Shown piece by piece: positions 18,684 through 27,498 of a stretch of DNA of 64,000 nucleotides (the first letter of the stretch is position 1; each line of letters starts with the position of its first letter). The stretch covers positions 248,001 to 312,000 of the forward strand of contig NZ_CP054052.1 of the NCBI RefSeq assembly GCF_013283835.1. The letters are read 5' to 3'. The DNA comes from Poseidonibacter lekithochrous. Its GTDB lineage: Bacteria; Campylobacterota; Campylobacteria; Campylobacterales; Arcobacteraceae. The notes under the pieces are model-generated. The model did not search any database. It was not told where the DNA came from and saw only the letters and a list, made by a program, of their open reading frames with translations. Made by a program: the position numbers and the translations under genes.

Positions 18684-19900
18684 TAAATATTTACCCTAAG
18701 TTTCTTACCTACACTTGATGTTGGGATTTTATCAATACATCTTAAATCCATAGAAAACTTCAAGTTAGATAGATTGTTTTGTAAAATTTGTTTTATTTCT
18801 TTTGCTCTAAACTCTTTTTTTGTTTCTAAAGTAACATCTAGAATTTCACCTCTTAATGAATCTTTATCTGTTTTTACAAATACTAAAGCTTTATTTATAT
18901 GCTCTTGCTCTTCTAAGATATTTTCTATTTGAATGGTAGAGTATCTTTTCCCTGCAATTTTTAGTATTTGTGAGCTTCTTCCTATTAATTTAAACTTTTC
19001 ATTTTCTCTTTCAATAAAATCAAAAGTTTGTATTTCACCTCTTGTATCTATAAAATCTTTTTCAAATAATACCTTTGAAACAAAAGGAGACTTTACTTTT
19101 AGCTCATTATTTATATTAGTTTCAATAACTACATTTTCCAATGGTGTCCATAAAGCATCATCATTAAACTTATAAGCAATACCACCAGTTTCAGTAGAGC
19201 CAAATAATTGCATTACAGGGCAAGAAAACTTTTCATTGAACTCTTTTGCCTCTTTTGGATCTAAAGGTGCTGTAGAGCTTAAAAATAGTGATTTAGATAG
19301 GTCTTTACTTGCAGTGATTTTATTTAGAGCTTTTATATAAAGTGGAGTAGTAACTACTAAAGAATTATCATCACAAATTTCAAGTAAATCATTTGGCAAG
19401 AAGTGTTCTTTTAATATGATATCAATATCATTAAAGTATGGATAAAAAAGCCCAGTTAATGAACCATAAATATGAATAAACGGAACAGTTACAATAACTC
19501 TTTTTATATTATATTTTTTAAGTAAAGAGCTTAGAGCTTTTATTTCACTTTCTATGTTTTGTTTTGTTTTTAATGCGGCTGTACTTTCCCCTGTACTTCC
19601 ACTCGTAAAATAAACAAAAGAGAAATCTTTTTTATTAAAAATTGTAGATGTATTATTTTTATCTTCAAAACTAGGAATATTTAAACTCTCTAATTTTTTA
19701 ACTAAAAGTTTATTTGTATCATCAAATAGAATTGATTTTGCATTAGAAAAATATGATTTGAATATATTTAAAGCATTTATTTCTTTTGATGTACTAGAAA
19801 TATATGAAACTTTGTTTTCATATTCATTATTTGTAAATTCATTTTTATCTATTTTATATGAATTTATAGACGCATTATCGTTATAAACTTTTAGATGCAT
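18683..19900 (-). CDS. AMP-dependent acyl/aryl-ACP ligase
   Basis: 405 residues of the adenylate-forming superfamily. The P-loop is FTSGSTGES (about 98-106), the A5-type motif is QLFGSTETGG, and a C-terminal hinge RSSQILKIAG leads to a small domain ending TSSVGKKLRVNI, with the catalytic Lys region. It is shorter than typical acyl-CoA synthetases (about 500). In APE clusters the equivalent enzyme activates the aromatic starter acid and loads it on the ACP. The next upstream gene overlaps it by 20 bases. The adjacent lyase in the same operon supplies a fitting aryl acrylate substrate. Confidence 0.85.
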   Translation of the reverse strand: MHLKVYNDNASINSYKIDKNEFTNNEYENKVSYISSTSKEINALNIFKSYFSNAKSILFDDTNKLLVKKLESLNIPSFEDKNNTSTIFNKKDFSFVYFTSGSTGESTAALKTKQNIESEIKALSSLLKKYNIKRVIVTVPFIHIYGSLTGLFYPYFNDIDIILKEHFLPNDLLEICDDNSLVVTTPLYIKALNKITASKDLSKSLFLSSTAPLDPKEAKEFNEKFSCPVMQLFGSTETGGIAYKFNDDALWTPLENVVIETNINNELKVKSPFVSKVLFEKDFIDTRGEIQTFDFIERENEKFKLIGRSSQILKIAGKRYSTIQIENILEEQEHINKALVFVKTDKDSLRGEILDVTLETKKEFRAKEIKQILQNNLSNLKFSMDLRCIDKIPTSSVGKKLRVNI

Positions 19901-21983
19901 TAGCTACCTTTTGGAAGAAAATTAAAATTAAAATTGCGAATATTCCTAATGTGGCAACACTTCCAATTGAAAATAGTGAATTAATATCCGAAAATATTAA
20001 AACTCCAAATCCTGCAAAGGAACTAATCGCAGAGAATATTATTGCTTTATTTGTTTGCTTTGAATTATCTTTACTAGAATAAATTGCATAATCTATACTA
20101 ATTGAAAGAATAATAAAAAACATAAAAATATGTAAAATATTTACAGGAATAAAACTTAAGTATATAAATATCAAAGCACTTGGAAATAATAAAAAATTAA
20201 GTGCCTGAATCATTTTTCTTTTTGTGATAAATATTATTACAAATGTTATAAAAATAAGGCTTGAAAGACCTAATATAATTATTCTTTTTAGTTCACTTTG
20301 TAGATTTTTCTCAAATAATGTTTTTAAACTTAATGAATAAATATAATCTTTTTTTAAAACGTCATTATATTTATCTTTTGAAACATTTATATATGAAATA
20401 TATGAGTTATTATATCTTTTGATATGAACTTTATATTCTAGTAATTTTTCATATGAATATATTGGAGGATTGAGTTCATATCTATATGCATTGTCAAATG
20501 AATCTTTTTTAAAAGCTGTATCTTTTATATATATTTTTAGATCATCTTTTATTTTTTGAAGTTTACTTACTGATAGTATTTTATTTATTTTTATAAAACG
20601 CTCTTTGCTAATTAGCTTATCTAATGATGAAGTAGCACTAGTGTCTATTTTCTTAATTTCCTCATTATATAAAATTAGCTCATTAATACTTGAGGCTTTA
20701 ATTAGAACAGTTTGTGTATCTTTATTATTTAGCTTTTCTTTGAAAAAAAGTTCTTTTTCTTGCAGACTTTTATTATTATAATCTAAAGATTTTATATCAA
20801 AATCAAATGTTATACTGCTAAGTGAAAATAATAAAAATATAAGTGAGAATAAAAAGAAATAAGTTTTTTTGACTTTTATATTTTTTTGTTCATATAGTTT
20901 AAATTCTTTTTGTTTAAAAGTAATTCTTGGATATATAAATGCAAATAATAAATAAGAAACTAAAAGTGAAATCATTGCAAAAATAGTAATTTGCTCAATT
21001 AATAAAAAGTTACAAAAACTTAAAATAAAAAAAGCAGTAAAAGTAGTAAAGAATCCTAAAAATACTTCTTTATTAAAACCTTGTTTGCTCTCATAGTTTT
21101 TGTGAAAGTAGTGATGAAACATATAATCAATTGCAATTGTACTAATTGATAAACCAAAAACTAAAACAAATAAAGATATTTCATCATATATAAAAGTCAA
21201 AAATATAGTGGCTAATAAAGATGATGAGGCTAAAGATAAAAGAGTATTACTTAATAAGCTAATATTTCTTAGAATAAAAAAGTATAAAATAATTAATAAT
21301 ATAAGTGCTAATAATACAATTTTATTAACATCATTTTTTATATATCTTGAGTTTTCAACAAAATAATAAATAGATGAAAAAGTACCTATATTACTTGTCT
21401 CATATTTTTTTATTTTATCATAGATTCTTTCATAATCATTTAATGAATTTATACTTTTATCTAAGGTAAATAATGAAATATATCCATAATCTTTTAATAC
21501 TAATTTTCCATTTTTGATATTGAATTTTATATCTTCTTTTTTAATCAATTCAAAAGGGTCATTTTTGTTAATATTTACAGTTAAAAAGGAGTTTATAATA
21601 GATTCATATAAACTATCTAATTCTTTTTTTACATCTAAGTTAGTTGTTTTTTTTATATTCAATTCATTTAGATAAAAATAGTATTTATCTTGATACTCTT
21701 TAAAGCTACTTACAGTGATTTTATTGTCTCGTTTTATACCATCTATTTTTAGAATATTTTCTTCAAACTCACGTAATTCTTTTAATGCTTTTTTATCAAA
21801 ACCTTTTATACTTACTAATATTTTTTTGTTTGATTCAAAACTTAGAAACTCTTTGAGTAGTTCTTTATTTTCTGATTGAGGTAATAATGAGTGAATATTT
21901 GTAGATATTTTATTATTAATATTAAGAATAAAAAATAGACTTATTAATATAGAAAATAAAATATAGTTAAAATATTTAATCAT
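19881..21983 (-). CDS. MMPL/RND-family exporter
   Basis: 700 residues with two repeats of six transmembrane helices, each preceded by a large periplasmic loop. The first helix is at the N-terminus, and the second bundle starts near residue 555 with IIILGLSSLIFITFVIIFI. Charged residues inside helices (IAIDYMFHHYFH and ISIDYAIYS) fit the proton-relay positions of MMPL proteins. Such exporters are a standard part of APE clusters. They are thought to move the finished lipid-linked polyene toward the outer membrane, with the LolA-like protein encoded just upstream (8-base overlap). Confidence 0.85.
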   Translation of the reverse strand: MIKYFNYILFSILISLFFILNINNKISTNIHSLLPQSENKELLKEFLSFESNKKILVSIKGFDKKALKELREFEENILKIDGIKRDNKITVSSFKEYQDKYYFYLNELNIKKTTNLDVKKELDSLYESIINSFLTVNINKNDPFELIKKEDIKFNIKNGKLVLKDYGYISLFTLDKSINSLNDYERIYDKIKKYETSNIGTFSSIYYFVENSRYIKNDVNKIVLLALILLIILYFFILRNISLLSNTLLSLASSSLLATIFLTFIYDEISLFVLVFGLSISTIAIDYMFHHYFHKNYESKQGFNKEVFLGFFTTFTAFFILSFCNFLLIEQITIFAMISLLVSYLLFAFIYPRITFKQKEFKLYEQKNIKVKKTYFFLFSLIFLLFSLSSITFDFDIKSLDYNNKSLQEKELFFKEKLNNKDTQTVLIKASSINELILYNEEIKKIDTSATSSLDKLISKERFIKINKILSVSKLQKIKDDLKIYIKDTAFKKDSFDNAYRYELNPPIYSYEKLLEYKVHIKRYNNSYISYINVSKDKYNDVLKKDYIYSLSLKTLFEKNLQSELKRIIILGLSSLIFITFVIIFITKRKMIQALNFLLFPSALIFIYLSFIPVNILHIFMFFIILSISIDYAIYSSKDNSKQTNKAIIFSAISSFAGFGVLIFSDINSLFSIGSVATLGIFAILILIFFQKVANASKSL

Positions 21984-22455
21984 TTATCTCTCTAATTGTA
22001 GTGATATTTCCATTTGTCATTTTGATAGTTAGGAATTCAAGTTTTTTATCTTTTTTAAACTCTACATTTTCAATATAACTTTGTAAAGAACTCTTTGGCT
22101 CTAATGTAATTAACTTATTGTTTTTATGTATTTTAAAATGCTCTTGTAATGTTTGTAAATCATTGGTATGTATAGCTTCAATTAGTAAGAATATCATTTT
22201 TAATGCAATTTGTTTATTTAAATCAATAGTTTGAGTATCTTCGTTATTTTTAATAGTAAGATTATCTTCTTTGTATATTAACACTCTATTTGAATTTTTA
22301 TACTTTAAAGTTATTTGATTCTCTTTGAAATCTAAACTTCCTTTTTTGATAACAGTATTATCAATAACTTCTATATATTTTTCCTCTTGGAAATTAATAG
22401 TTGAAGCATTAAGATTTAATATAATAAATGATAGTAATAAAATAAACTTAATCAT
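21976..22455 (-). CDS. LolA-like outer-membrane lipoprotein-carrier family protein
   Basis: 159 residues with a Sec signal peptide (about 1-17, ending LNAS). A beta-rich mature part with alternating hydrophobic pattern follows (KGSLDFKENQITLKYKNSNRVLIYKED). The G-x-x-x-F segment followed by lipid-shielding strands matches LolA-like proteins encoded in APE clusters next to the MMPL exporter. It likely shuttles the hydrophobic pigment across the periplasm. It overlaps both neighbours by 8 bases. Confidence 0.72.
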   Translation of the reverse strand: MIKFILLLSFIILNLNASTINFQEEKYIEVIDNTVIKKGSLDFKENQITLKYKNSNRVLIYKEDNLTIKNNEDTQTIDLNKQIALKMIFLLIEAIHTNDLQTLQEHFKIHKNNKLITLEPKSSLQSYIENVEFKKDKKLEFLTIKMTNGNITTIREIND

Positions 22456-22987
22456 GTAAAGCCTTTAAAAAAACAAATTTTCTATGTAAATATTGAATAA
22501 TTCCAGCAGATATAAATAAAAAATACCAACCAAAAGAACTATAAAATATCCAAGAGCTTATATCTTCACTTTGAAATATAAGGGAATGAATATAAATATT
22601 TACACAAGATATTATAATCCAAAAAAGTGTAGATTTGTGAATATACTCTTCTTCTTTTTTAGAGATTTCTTTTTTTGAAAACTTCTTTGCAAAATATAAA
22701 ATTACAGATTTTTTATTTAAGTATGAAATAAAAATTATAATTGTAAATATTGATGAAATAATTAAAGGCATAGCTTTTAATACTAAAAAGTCTTCAAAAA
22801 AATAAGTACATATTGATAATAAAATATATAAAATAGGGTATAAAGACTCTTTATATGATTTCTTAATTGTAAAAGCAAACCATATAAATGAGCTTAAAAA
22901 AAGAAAGATACTCACTAGTTGAATATCAAAATATCTTAAAGCTAAAAACACTAAAGGTGCATAAATTAAAGATATTATGATATTCAT
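22448..22987 (-). CDS. Polytopic membrane protein, COG4648-like
   Basis: 179 residues with about five to six hydrophobic helices and basic loops (KKFSKKEISKKEEE in the middle). The layout resembles the COG4648 membrane protein family found in APE clusters. Its biochemical role is unknown. Three bases separate it from the FabG-like gene and it overlaps the LolA-like gene, so it belongs to the same operon. Confidence 0.68.
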   Translation of the reverse strand: MNIIISLIYAPLVFLALRYFDIQLVSIFLFLSSFIWFAFTIKKSYKESLYPILYILLSICTYFFEDFLVLKAMPLIISSIFTIIIFISYLNKKSVILYFAKKFSKKEISKKEEEYIHKSTLFWIIISCVNIYIHSLIFQSEDISSWIFYSSFGWYFLFISAGIIQYLHRKFVFLKALHD

Positions 22988-22990
22988 AAC

Positions 22991-23692
22991 TTATCGAACC
23001 ATTGCACCACTAATGTTTAGTACTTCTCCACTAACATAAGTAGCTTCATGACCCATAAAATAAGCACATTTAGCAACTTCTTCAGTTTTACCAAATCTTC
23101 CTAAGGGAATTGCTTTTTTCATTTGTTTTACATTTGGAATATTTTCAATCATTTCTGATTCAATAATTCCAGGAGCTAGTGCGTTTACTCTAATATTATA
23201 ACGACCAAGTTCAATAGATAATGTTTTTGTAAGAGCAATTATTCCACCCTTAGAAGCAGAATAATTAGCTTGCCCTGAATTACCCACAAGGCCAGATATT
23301 GAAGCTACATTTACTATGCTTCCACTTTTTTGCATCATCATATTTTTAACAACAGTTTTAATAATTTGATAAGGTCCAGAAAGATTTGTATTTATTACAT
23401 CTTCCCACTCTTCATCATTCATAAAGAAAAATAGATTATCTTTGATAATACCTGCATTATTAATAAGTACATCAATTTGAAGATCTGCTAATTTCTCTTT
23501 GATATCTTCTTTATTCTGCATATCAAAAGTAATTAGTTCTCCATATTCTATTTGATCTAAAATATTTTGTGCTTTTTCTTGATTTGAGTTATAGTGAACA
23601 TATACAAAATAATCATTTTTTGCATACTCTTTCACTATAGCTTCTCCAATACTTCCCGTTGCACCTGTTACTAATACTTTTTTTCTGTCCAT
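22991..23692 (-). CDS. 3-oxoacyl-ACP reductase, FabG-like
   Basis: 233-residue short-chain dehydrogenase. It has the NADPH motif TGATGSIG (9-16), NNAG at 78-81 and the catalytic Ser-Tyr-Lys set near S131/S133, Y144 and K148 (YSASK). It reduces the beta-ketoacyl-ACP after each condensation; with the two dehydratases in the locus this gives the conjugated double bonds. It is the only ketoreductase in the cluster, so it must serve both KS systems. No enoyl reductase is encoded nearby, which fits a polyene product. Confidence 0.92.
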   Translation of the reverse strand: MDRKKVLVTGATGSIGEAIVKEYAKNDYFVYVHYNSNQEKAQNILDQIEYGELITFDMQNKEDIKEKLADLQIDVLINNAGIIKDNLFFFMNDEEWEDVINTNLSGPYQIIKTVVKNMMMQKSGSIVNVASISGLVGNSGQANYSASKGGIIALTKTLSIELGRYNIRVNALAPGIIESEMIENIPNVKQMKKAIPLGRFGKTEEVAKCAYFMGHEATYVSGEVLNISGAMVR

Positions 23693-23701
23693 GTTAATTC
23701 T

Positions 23702-25222
23702 TTATATAAATTTTCCATCAGTTAATAATGTTTTTAAGTTCTTAATATCAATATCCATTCTTCTATCTTCATATAGAGGTTTTACAATTGCTCTAATTTC
23801 ATCATGAATATTTTTTAAGTGTGGTGAAACTTCTGCTTCTCCTCTAATATCAACAGCTTGTGCCATTCCAATAAATGCAATTGATAACATATTATGTAAA
23901 TCAGGCATCATTTTTGCAAAATCATTAGCAGCAGTTGTTCCCATAGATACTTTATCTTGATTTAAAGATTCAGTTGGTCTTGAGTGAATAGATGCAGCAG
24001 TTGTATTTTTGATTACATCAGCACTTAATGAACTTAATGAAATCTGCATAGCTTTAAATCCGTGGAAAAATGGCTCTTTTGATAACTTTAAGTTCTCACC
24101 TAATCCTCTATTGAATTTATGGTCAACTAATAATGCAAACTCTTTATCTAATAAGTCAGCTAAGTTAGCAGCACAAATTTTAAGTGTATCCATAGCATGA
24201 GCTACATATCCACCATAGAAGTTACCAGATGTATAAATCTTTTGATTTTCACCATCAATTAATGGGTTGTCATTTACAGAGTTAATTTCTGTTTCAACCC
24301 AGTTTTTAGAGATATTTAAATTGTCTCTAATTACTCCAAGAACTTGAGGTGCACATCTCATTGAGTATGTATCTTGAATATTTAAATGATTATCAGCAAA
24401 GAATTTGTCATATCTATCATCTCTACCATGAGTTAATTTTGAACCTTGAATTTTTGTTTGAATATTTTTTGCACTTGCGATTTGTCCGCTAAATGGTTTT
24501 GAATCATGTACAAAATCAGCAACAGGAGTGTCATCTCCTAATAATACTTCAAACATACCAGCAACATAAGATTCCATTGAATCTAAAATTACTTCAAACT
24601 CTTCAATAGCTTTAAGAGCAATAGCACTCATAATAGTAGTACCATTCATAATTGCTAAGGCTTCTTTAGGCTCAAACTCATAAGGAGTAATATTTAGTTC
24701 ATTATAAACTTCCATTACATCTTTGATTTCACCTTTATAATAAACTTCTCTCTCCCCTGCAACAACAGCTGCAATATAAGACAATGGTGTTAAGTCTCCA
24801 CTTGCACCAACTGAACCTTGAGATGGAATAACTGGAATAATATCTTTTTGAATTAGCATCTCTAATCTATGAAGTAGATTTATTGAAACACCAGAACGTG
24901 CTTTACTTAAAGAGATAGTTCTGCAAATTACTGCATATTTACACACTTCATAACTTAGGTTTTTACCAATACCACAACCATGGAATCTAAAAAGATTTGT
25001 TTGTAATTTTGCGGCATCATCGTAGTTTACATAATTTCTACCTGCATCGCCGTAACCTGTAGTAATTCCATAAATTGGTTTACCTTGTTTAATAGTATTC
25101 ATCATAAAATCATGTGTATGATTAATATATTCTATAAACTCTTTATCTTCAGATATTTTAATACTTTGTGCATTACTAATCTCTTCTAAAGATATGTGCC
25201 TTTTATCTATACTTAATTCCAT
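23702..25222 (-). CDS. Aromatic amino acid ammonia-lyase (HAL/PAL/TAL family)
   Basis: 506 residues. The MIO cofactor forms from A140-S141-G142 in GSVGASGDLTPLSY. The catalytic Tyr is Y51 in YGITTGYG. Other family motifs include MRCAPQVLGVI and SVNDNPLI. It should deaminate an aromatic amino acid to an aryl acrylate. The selectivity pair is F80-H81 (LFRFHGCGIG). By comparison with remembered sequences, HAL and Flavobacterium TAL have Ser-His, PAL has Phe-Leu, and Rhodobacter TAL has His-Leu at these positions, so the substrate is not obvious. Neighbouring ligase and KS genes support a role in supplying the starter, rather than histidine breakdown. Confidence 0.88.
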   Translation of the reverse strand: MELSIDKRHISLEEISNAQSIKISEDKEFIEYINHTHDFMMNTIKQGKPIYGITTGYGDAGRNYVNYDDAAKLQTNLFRFHGCGIGKNLSYEVCKYAVICRTISLSKARSGVSINLLHRLEMLIQKDIIPVIPSQGSVGASGDLTPLSYIAAVVAGEREVYYKGEIKDVMEVYNELNITPYEFEPKEALAIMNGTTIMSAIALKAIEEFEVILDSMESYVAGMFEVLLGDDTPVADFVHDSKPFSGQIASAKNIQTKIQGSKLTHGRDDRYDKFFADNHLNIQDTYSMRCAPQVLGVIRDNLNISKNWVETEINSVNDNPLIDGENQKIYTSGNFYGGYVAHAMDTLKICAANLADLLDKEFALLVDHKFNRGLGENLKLSKEPFFHGFKAMQISLSSLSADVIKNTTAASIHSRPTESLNQDKVSMGTTAANDFAKMMPDLHNMLSIAFIGMAQAVDIRGEAEVSPHLKNIHDEIRAIVKPLYEDRRMDIDIKNLKTLLTDGKFI

Positions 25223-26080
25223 TTACTCTCCCCAAAAATTATAAAAATTGAACCATTGATCTGGATATTCTTTTAGTATCTTTTCTAAAATATTTACATA
25301 TTCTTTCATTGCAGTATCCACTGCAAGGTCTTCTTTTACAGAATAGTCTAATTCAATTTTTAAATGTTTTATTTTATATGTTTGTTTATTTGTATATGCA
25401 ACAAAAAAAACAAGAATGCTCTTTTTTAATTTGTATGCAATTTGAAAGGGATTTTTATTAAATCCTGCTTCTTTATTAAAAAAATCTAATTTTTTATGAT
25501 ATTTTTTGTCATTTGCTCTATCAGCCATCATTGCAACAACTTGGTCATCCATTAATGCATGTGCAATTTTAATAGAAGATGCAATTCCACCTTCATTTAA
25601 ATCAATGATATTAACTTGGAAATTTTGCTTTTCAATTGAGTTTTCAATACTTTTTATTCCATCAAGTAAAGCTTCTTGCATAACTATATTTACTGTATTT
25701 TGTGTAAGTGGTACATTCGCAGCCGTAGCCCAGCCACCATGGTGAGAAGATAATAAAACAGTACCTTCATCTAACGTTTTTGCAAACTCTTCTTTATTAT
25801 CATATTCAAAGTTATATGATGCAGGTGAAAATTTCGAGATAAATCTATCTACCATGCAGTTTGCAAATAGTCTTAAATGAGTAAAATATATATAATTATT
25901 GAAAGGTAAATCTAATTGTTTGTAATATATTTTAAGTGATTTCCTTACATTAGAAGCAAATATAAAATAGAAAAATGTAACAGGATACATTAGGTAATAA
26001 ATAAAGTTGTAACCAAATATTTTATATAAATTAAATACTAATTTAATACTCCAAGCACTACCTCTTTGTTTTGTTTCCAT
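25223..26080 (-). CDS. LPLAT-family acyltransferase-like protein
   Basis: 285 residues resembling the lipid A late acyltransferase (HtrB/MsbB) group found in APE clusters. A basic, hydrophobic N-terminus (FNLYKIFGYNFIYYLMYPVTFFYFIF) anchors it to the membrane. The catalytic block reads SSHHGGWATA: H113 is present, but the residue five places on (A118) is not the usual Glu or Asp. A conserved MMADRANDKK block is seen later. In APE pathways it may acylate the polyene onto a glycerol or lipid carrier. The missing acidic residue leaves its activity uncertain. It starts 3 bases after the GT2 gene. Confidence 0.75.
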   Translation of the reverse strand: METKQRGSAWSIKLVFNLYKIFGYNFIYYLMYPVTFFYFIFASNVRKSLKIYYKQLDLPFNNYIYFTHLRLFANCMVDRFISKFSPASYNFEYDNKEEFAKTLDEGTVLLSSHHGGWATAANVPLTQNTVNIVMQEALLDGIKSIENSIEKQNFQVNIIDLNEGGIASSIKIAHALMDDQVVAMMADRANDKKYHKKLDFFNKEAGFNKNPFQIAYKLKKSILVFFVAYTNKQTYKIKHLKIELDYSVKEDLAVDTAMKEYVNILEKILKEYPDQWFNFYNFWGE

Positions 26081-26083
26081 AAA

Positions 26084-26794
26084 TTACTTTTTTAGACCTA
26101 ATAATTTTAAGAAGTACTTCACCCACTTAAATGGTAAAATTTGTACATGAACCCAAACAATAGCTGCTGTGTCCCAAAACTTACGGAAGTGACTAACTCT
26201 ATCTTCAGAAGTAGGGTAATAACACTCAATTACTACTTCTTTTATTGCTTTACCTGCATCTGCATGTCTTACAATAACTTCCATTTCCCAATCAAATCTA
26301 GATGTTTTAATACTTAAATCTAAAATACTAATAGGGTAAATTCTAAATCCAGATAAAGAGTCTGTGATTTCATGTCCAGTATCCCAAGTAGCCCAGAAAT
26401 TACTAAACCATCTACCAAATTTTGAACCATTTGGAACATTTGAAATATCGAAGTTTCTTGCTCCAATTATTATCTCTTCATCTTCACAATTATCAATTAA
26501 AACTTTTGCTTGGCTTGCAAGGTGTTGACCATCGCCATCTAAACTAACAACATGCGTATATCCAAGCTCTTTAGCTTTTTTAGTACCTGTTATTATTGCT
26601 TGACCTTTTCCTCTATTTTCATTGTGTCTTTCAATAACTAACTTTTCATTTTTAATTAGTAAGTCACTTAGAGGTTTATTAGAACCATCATCAATTACAA
26701 TTACATTATATCCATGAGAAAGTACGTCATCTACTACATCTTGTATAGTATTGAAGTTATTATAAGTAGGTATTATTACAATGAATTTATTCAT
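26084..26794 (-). CDS. Glycosyltransferase family 2
   Basis: 236 residues with GT-A features: IPTYNNFNTIQDVVDDVL at the N-terminus, VIVIDDGSNKPL (nucleotide-binding acidic residues) and VSLDGDGQHLASQA as the DxD-containing motif. It is of the dolichyl-phosphate-mannose-synthase-like class. APE operons commonly carry such an enzyme next to the LPLAT-like gene. Sugar donor and acceptor are not predictable. It overlaps the dehydratase gene upstream by 8 bases. Confidence 0.9.
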   Translation of the reverse strand: MNKFIVIIPTYNNFNTIQDVVDDVLSHGYNVIVIDDGSNKPLSDLLIKNEKLVIERHNENRGKGQAIITGTKKAKELGYTHVVSLDGDGQHLASQAKVLIDNCEDEEIIIGARNFDISNVPNGSKFGRWFSNFWATWDTGHEITDSLSGFRIYPISILDLSIKTSRFDWEMEVIVRHADAGKAIKEVVIECYYPTSEDRVSHFRKFWDTAAIVWVHVQILPFKWVKYFLKLLGLKK

Positions 26795-27089
26795 AAATTA
26801 TCTCACTTATTTTTTTATCTTCAAGATTCGTTATAAGAATCTTATTTTTGATTTGACTAAATATAATTTGATTATTAGGTTTTATAATATTTAAGAACTT
26901 AGTTTTTTTAATTTTTTTAATTTTTATGTTAAATAATTCTTGTGCTATATCAATTTGTAAAAAACCAGGTAATATTGGCATATCAGGGAAATGTGCACAA
27001 AAAACGGGATGTTTCTCATTTGATAAAAGAATTTCTATACTTTTTTCATCTTCTCTAATTATAGTATACAAATCGTTTGTAAAGTTCAT
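26787..27089 (-). CDS. Hotdog-fold 3-hydroxyacyl-ACP dehydratase (FabZ/ApeI-like)
   Basis: 100 residues. The dehydratase signature HPVFCAHFPDMPILPGFLQIDIAQ spans about 27-50, with the catalytic histidine H33 and Asp47 in the place of the acidic partner. It is short for FabZ (about 145) and lacks the usual C-terminal strands, as is often the case in APE cluster dehydratases. It is the first gene of the minus-strand operon and faces the ACP gene at 27244 across a 154-base divergent promoter region. Confidence 0.82.
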   Translation of the reverse strand: MNFTNDLYTIIREDEKSIEILLSNEKHPVFCAHFPDMPILPGFLQIDIAQELFNIKIKKIKKTKFLNIIKPNNQIIFSQIKNKILITNLEDKKISEIIYE

Positions 27090-27243
27090 CTATTTCTTTC
27101 TTGTAAAATTAATGTAATTTTACTTTTTTATCACTAAATATTATATTAACTTAATTATTATTAAATATAAAAAGATGATATAAATTATCTATAAGCACTA
27201 TAATAATATAATTTTTGCAATAAAAAGAAGGAAATGTAAAATA
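27090..27243. promoter_or_regulatory. Divergent promoter region of the two pigment operons
   Basis: This AT-rich stretch separates the minus-strand operon from the plus-strand one. TATAAT occurs at 27199-27204 and again at 27207-27212 on the plus strand, either of which could be the -10 box of the ACP/KS operon. No convincing -35 is seen, which is common in Campylobacterota. AGAAGGA at 27226-27232 serves as the RBS for the ATG at 27244, with a rather long spacing. Confidence 0.6.
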
Positions 27244-27498
27244 ATGGCAATAACAAGTAAAGAATTTAAAGAAGTATTAATTCAAGGATTAAACTTAGAA
27301 GACATCGAAACTGACGAAATAGGTGATGATGATGCACTATTTGGAGATGATGGATTAGGATTGGATTCTGTTGATTCAATTGAACTAGTTTTAATTATTG
27401 AAAAAGAGTATGGAGTAAAAATTCAAAATCCTGAAGAATATAATACAATTTTTGCTTCTGTTAATAGCTTATTAACATTTATTAATGAAAATAAATAA
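27244..27498 (+). CDS. Acyl carrier protein 2 of the pigment cluster
   Basis: 84 residues, acidic. The phosphopantetheine attachment serine is S42 in LGLDSVDSIEL. It opens the divergent plus-strand operon and overlaps the next ketosynthase gene by 14 bases. Two distinct ACPs in the locus parallel APE systems that use separate ACPs for starter loading and elongation. Confidence 0.9.
   Translation: MAITSKEFKEVLIQGLNLEDIETDEIGDDDALFGDDGLGLDSVDSIELVLIIEKEYGVKIQNPEEYNTIFASVNSLLTFINENK

Noticed and set aside
23702-25222. Histidine degradation (hutH) as the role of the lyase
   Set aside because: No hut genes are nearby, the selectivity pair is not the HAL one, and the gene sits in an operon of polyene synthesis genes.
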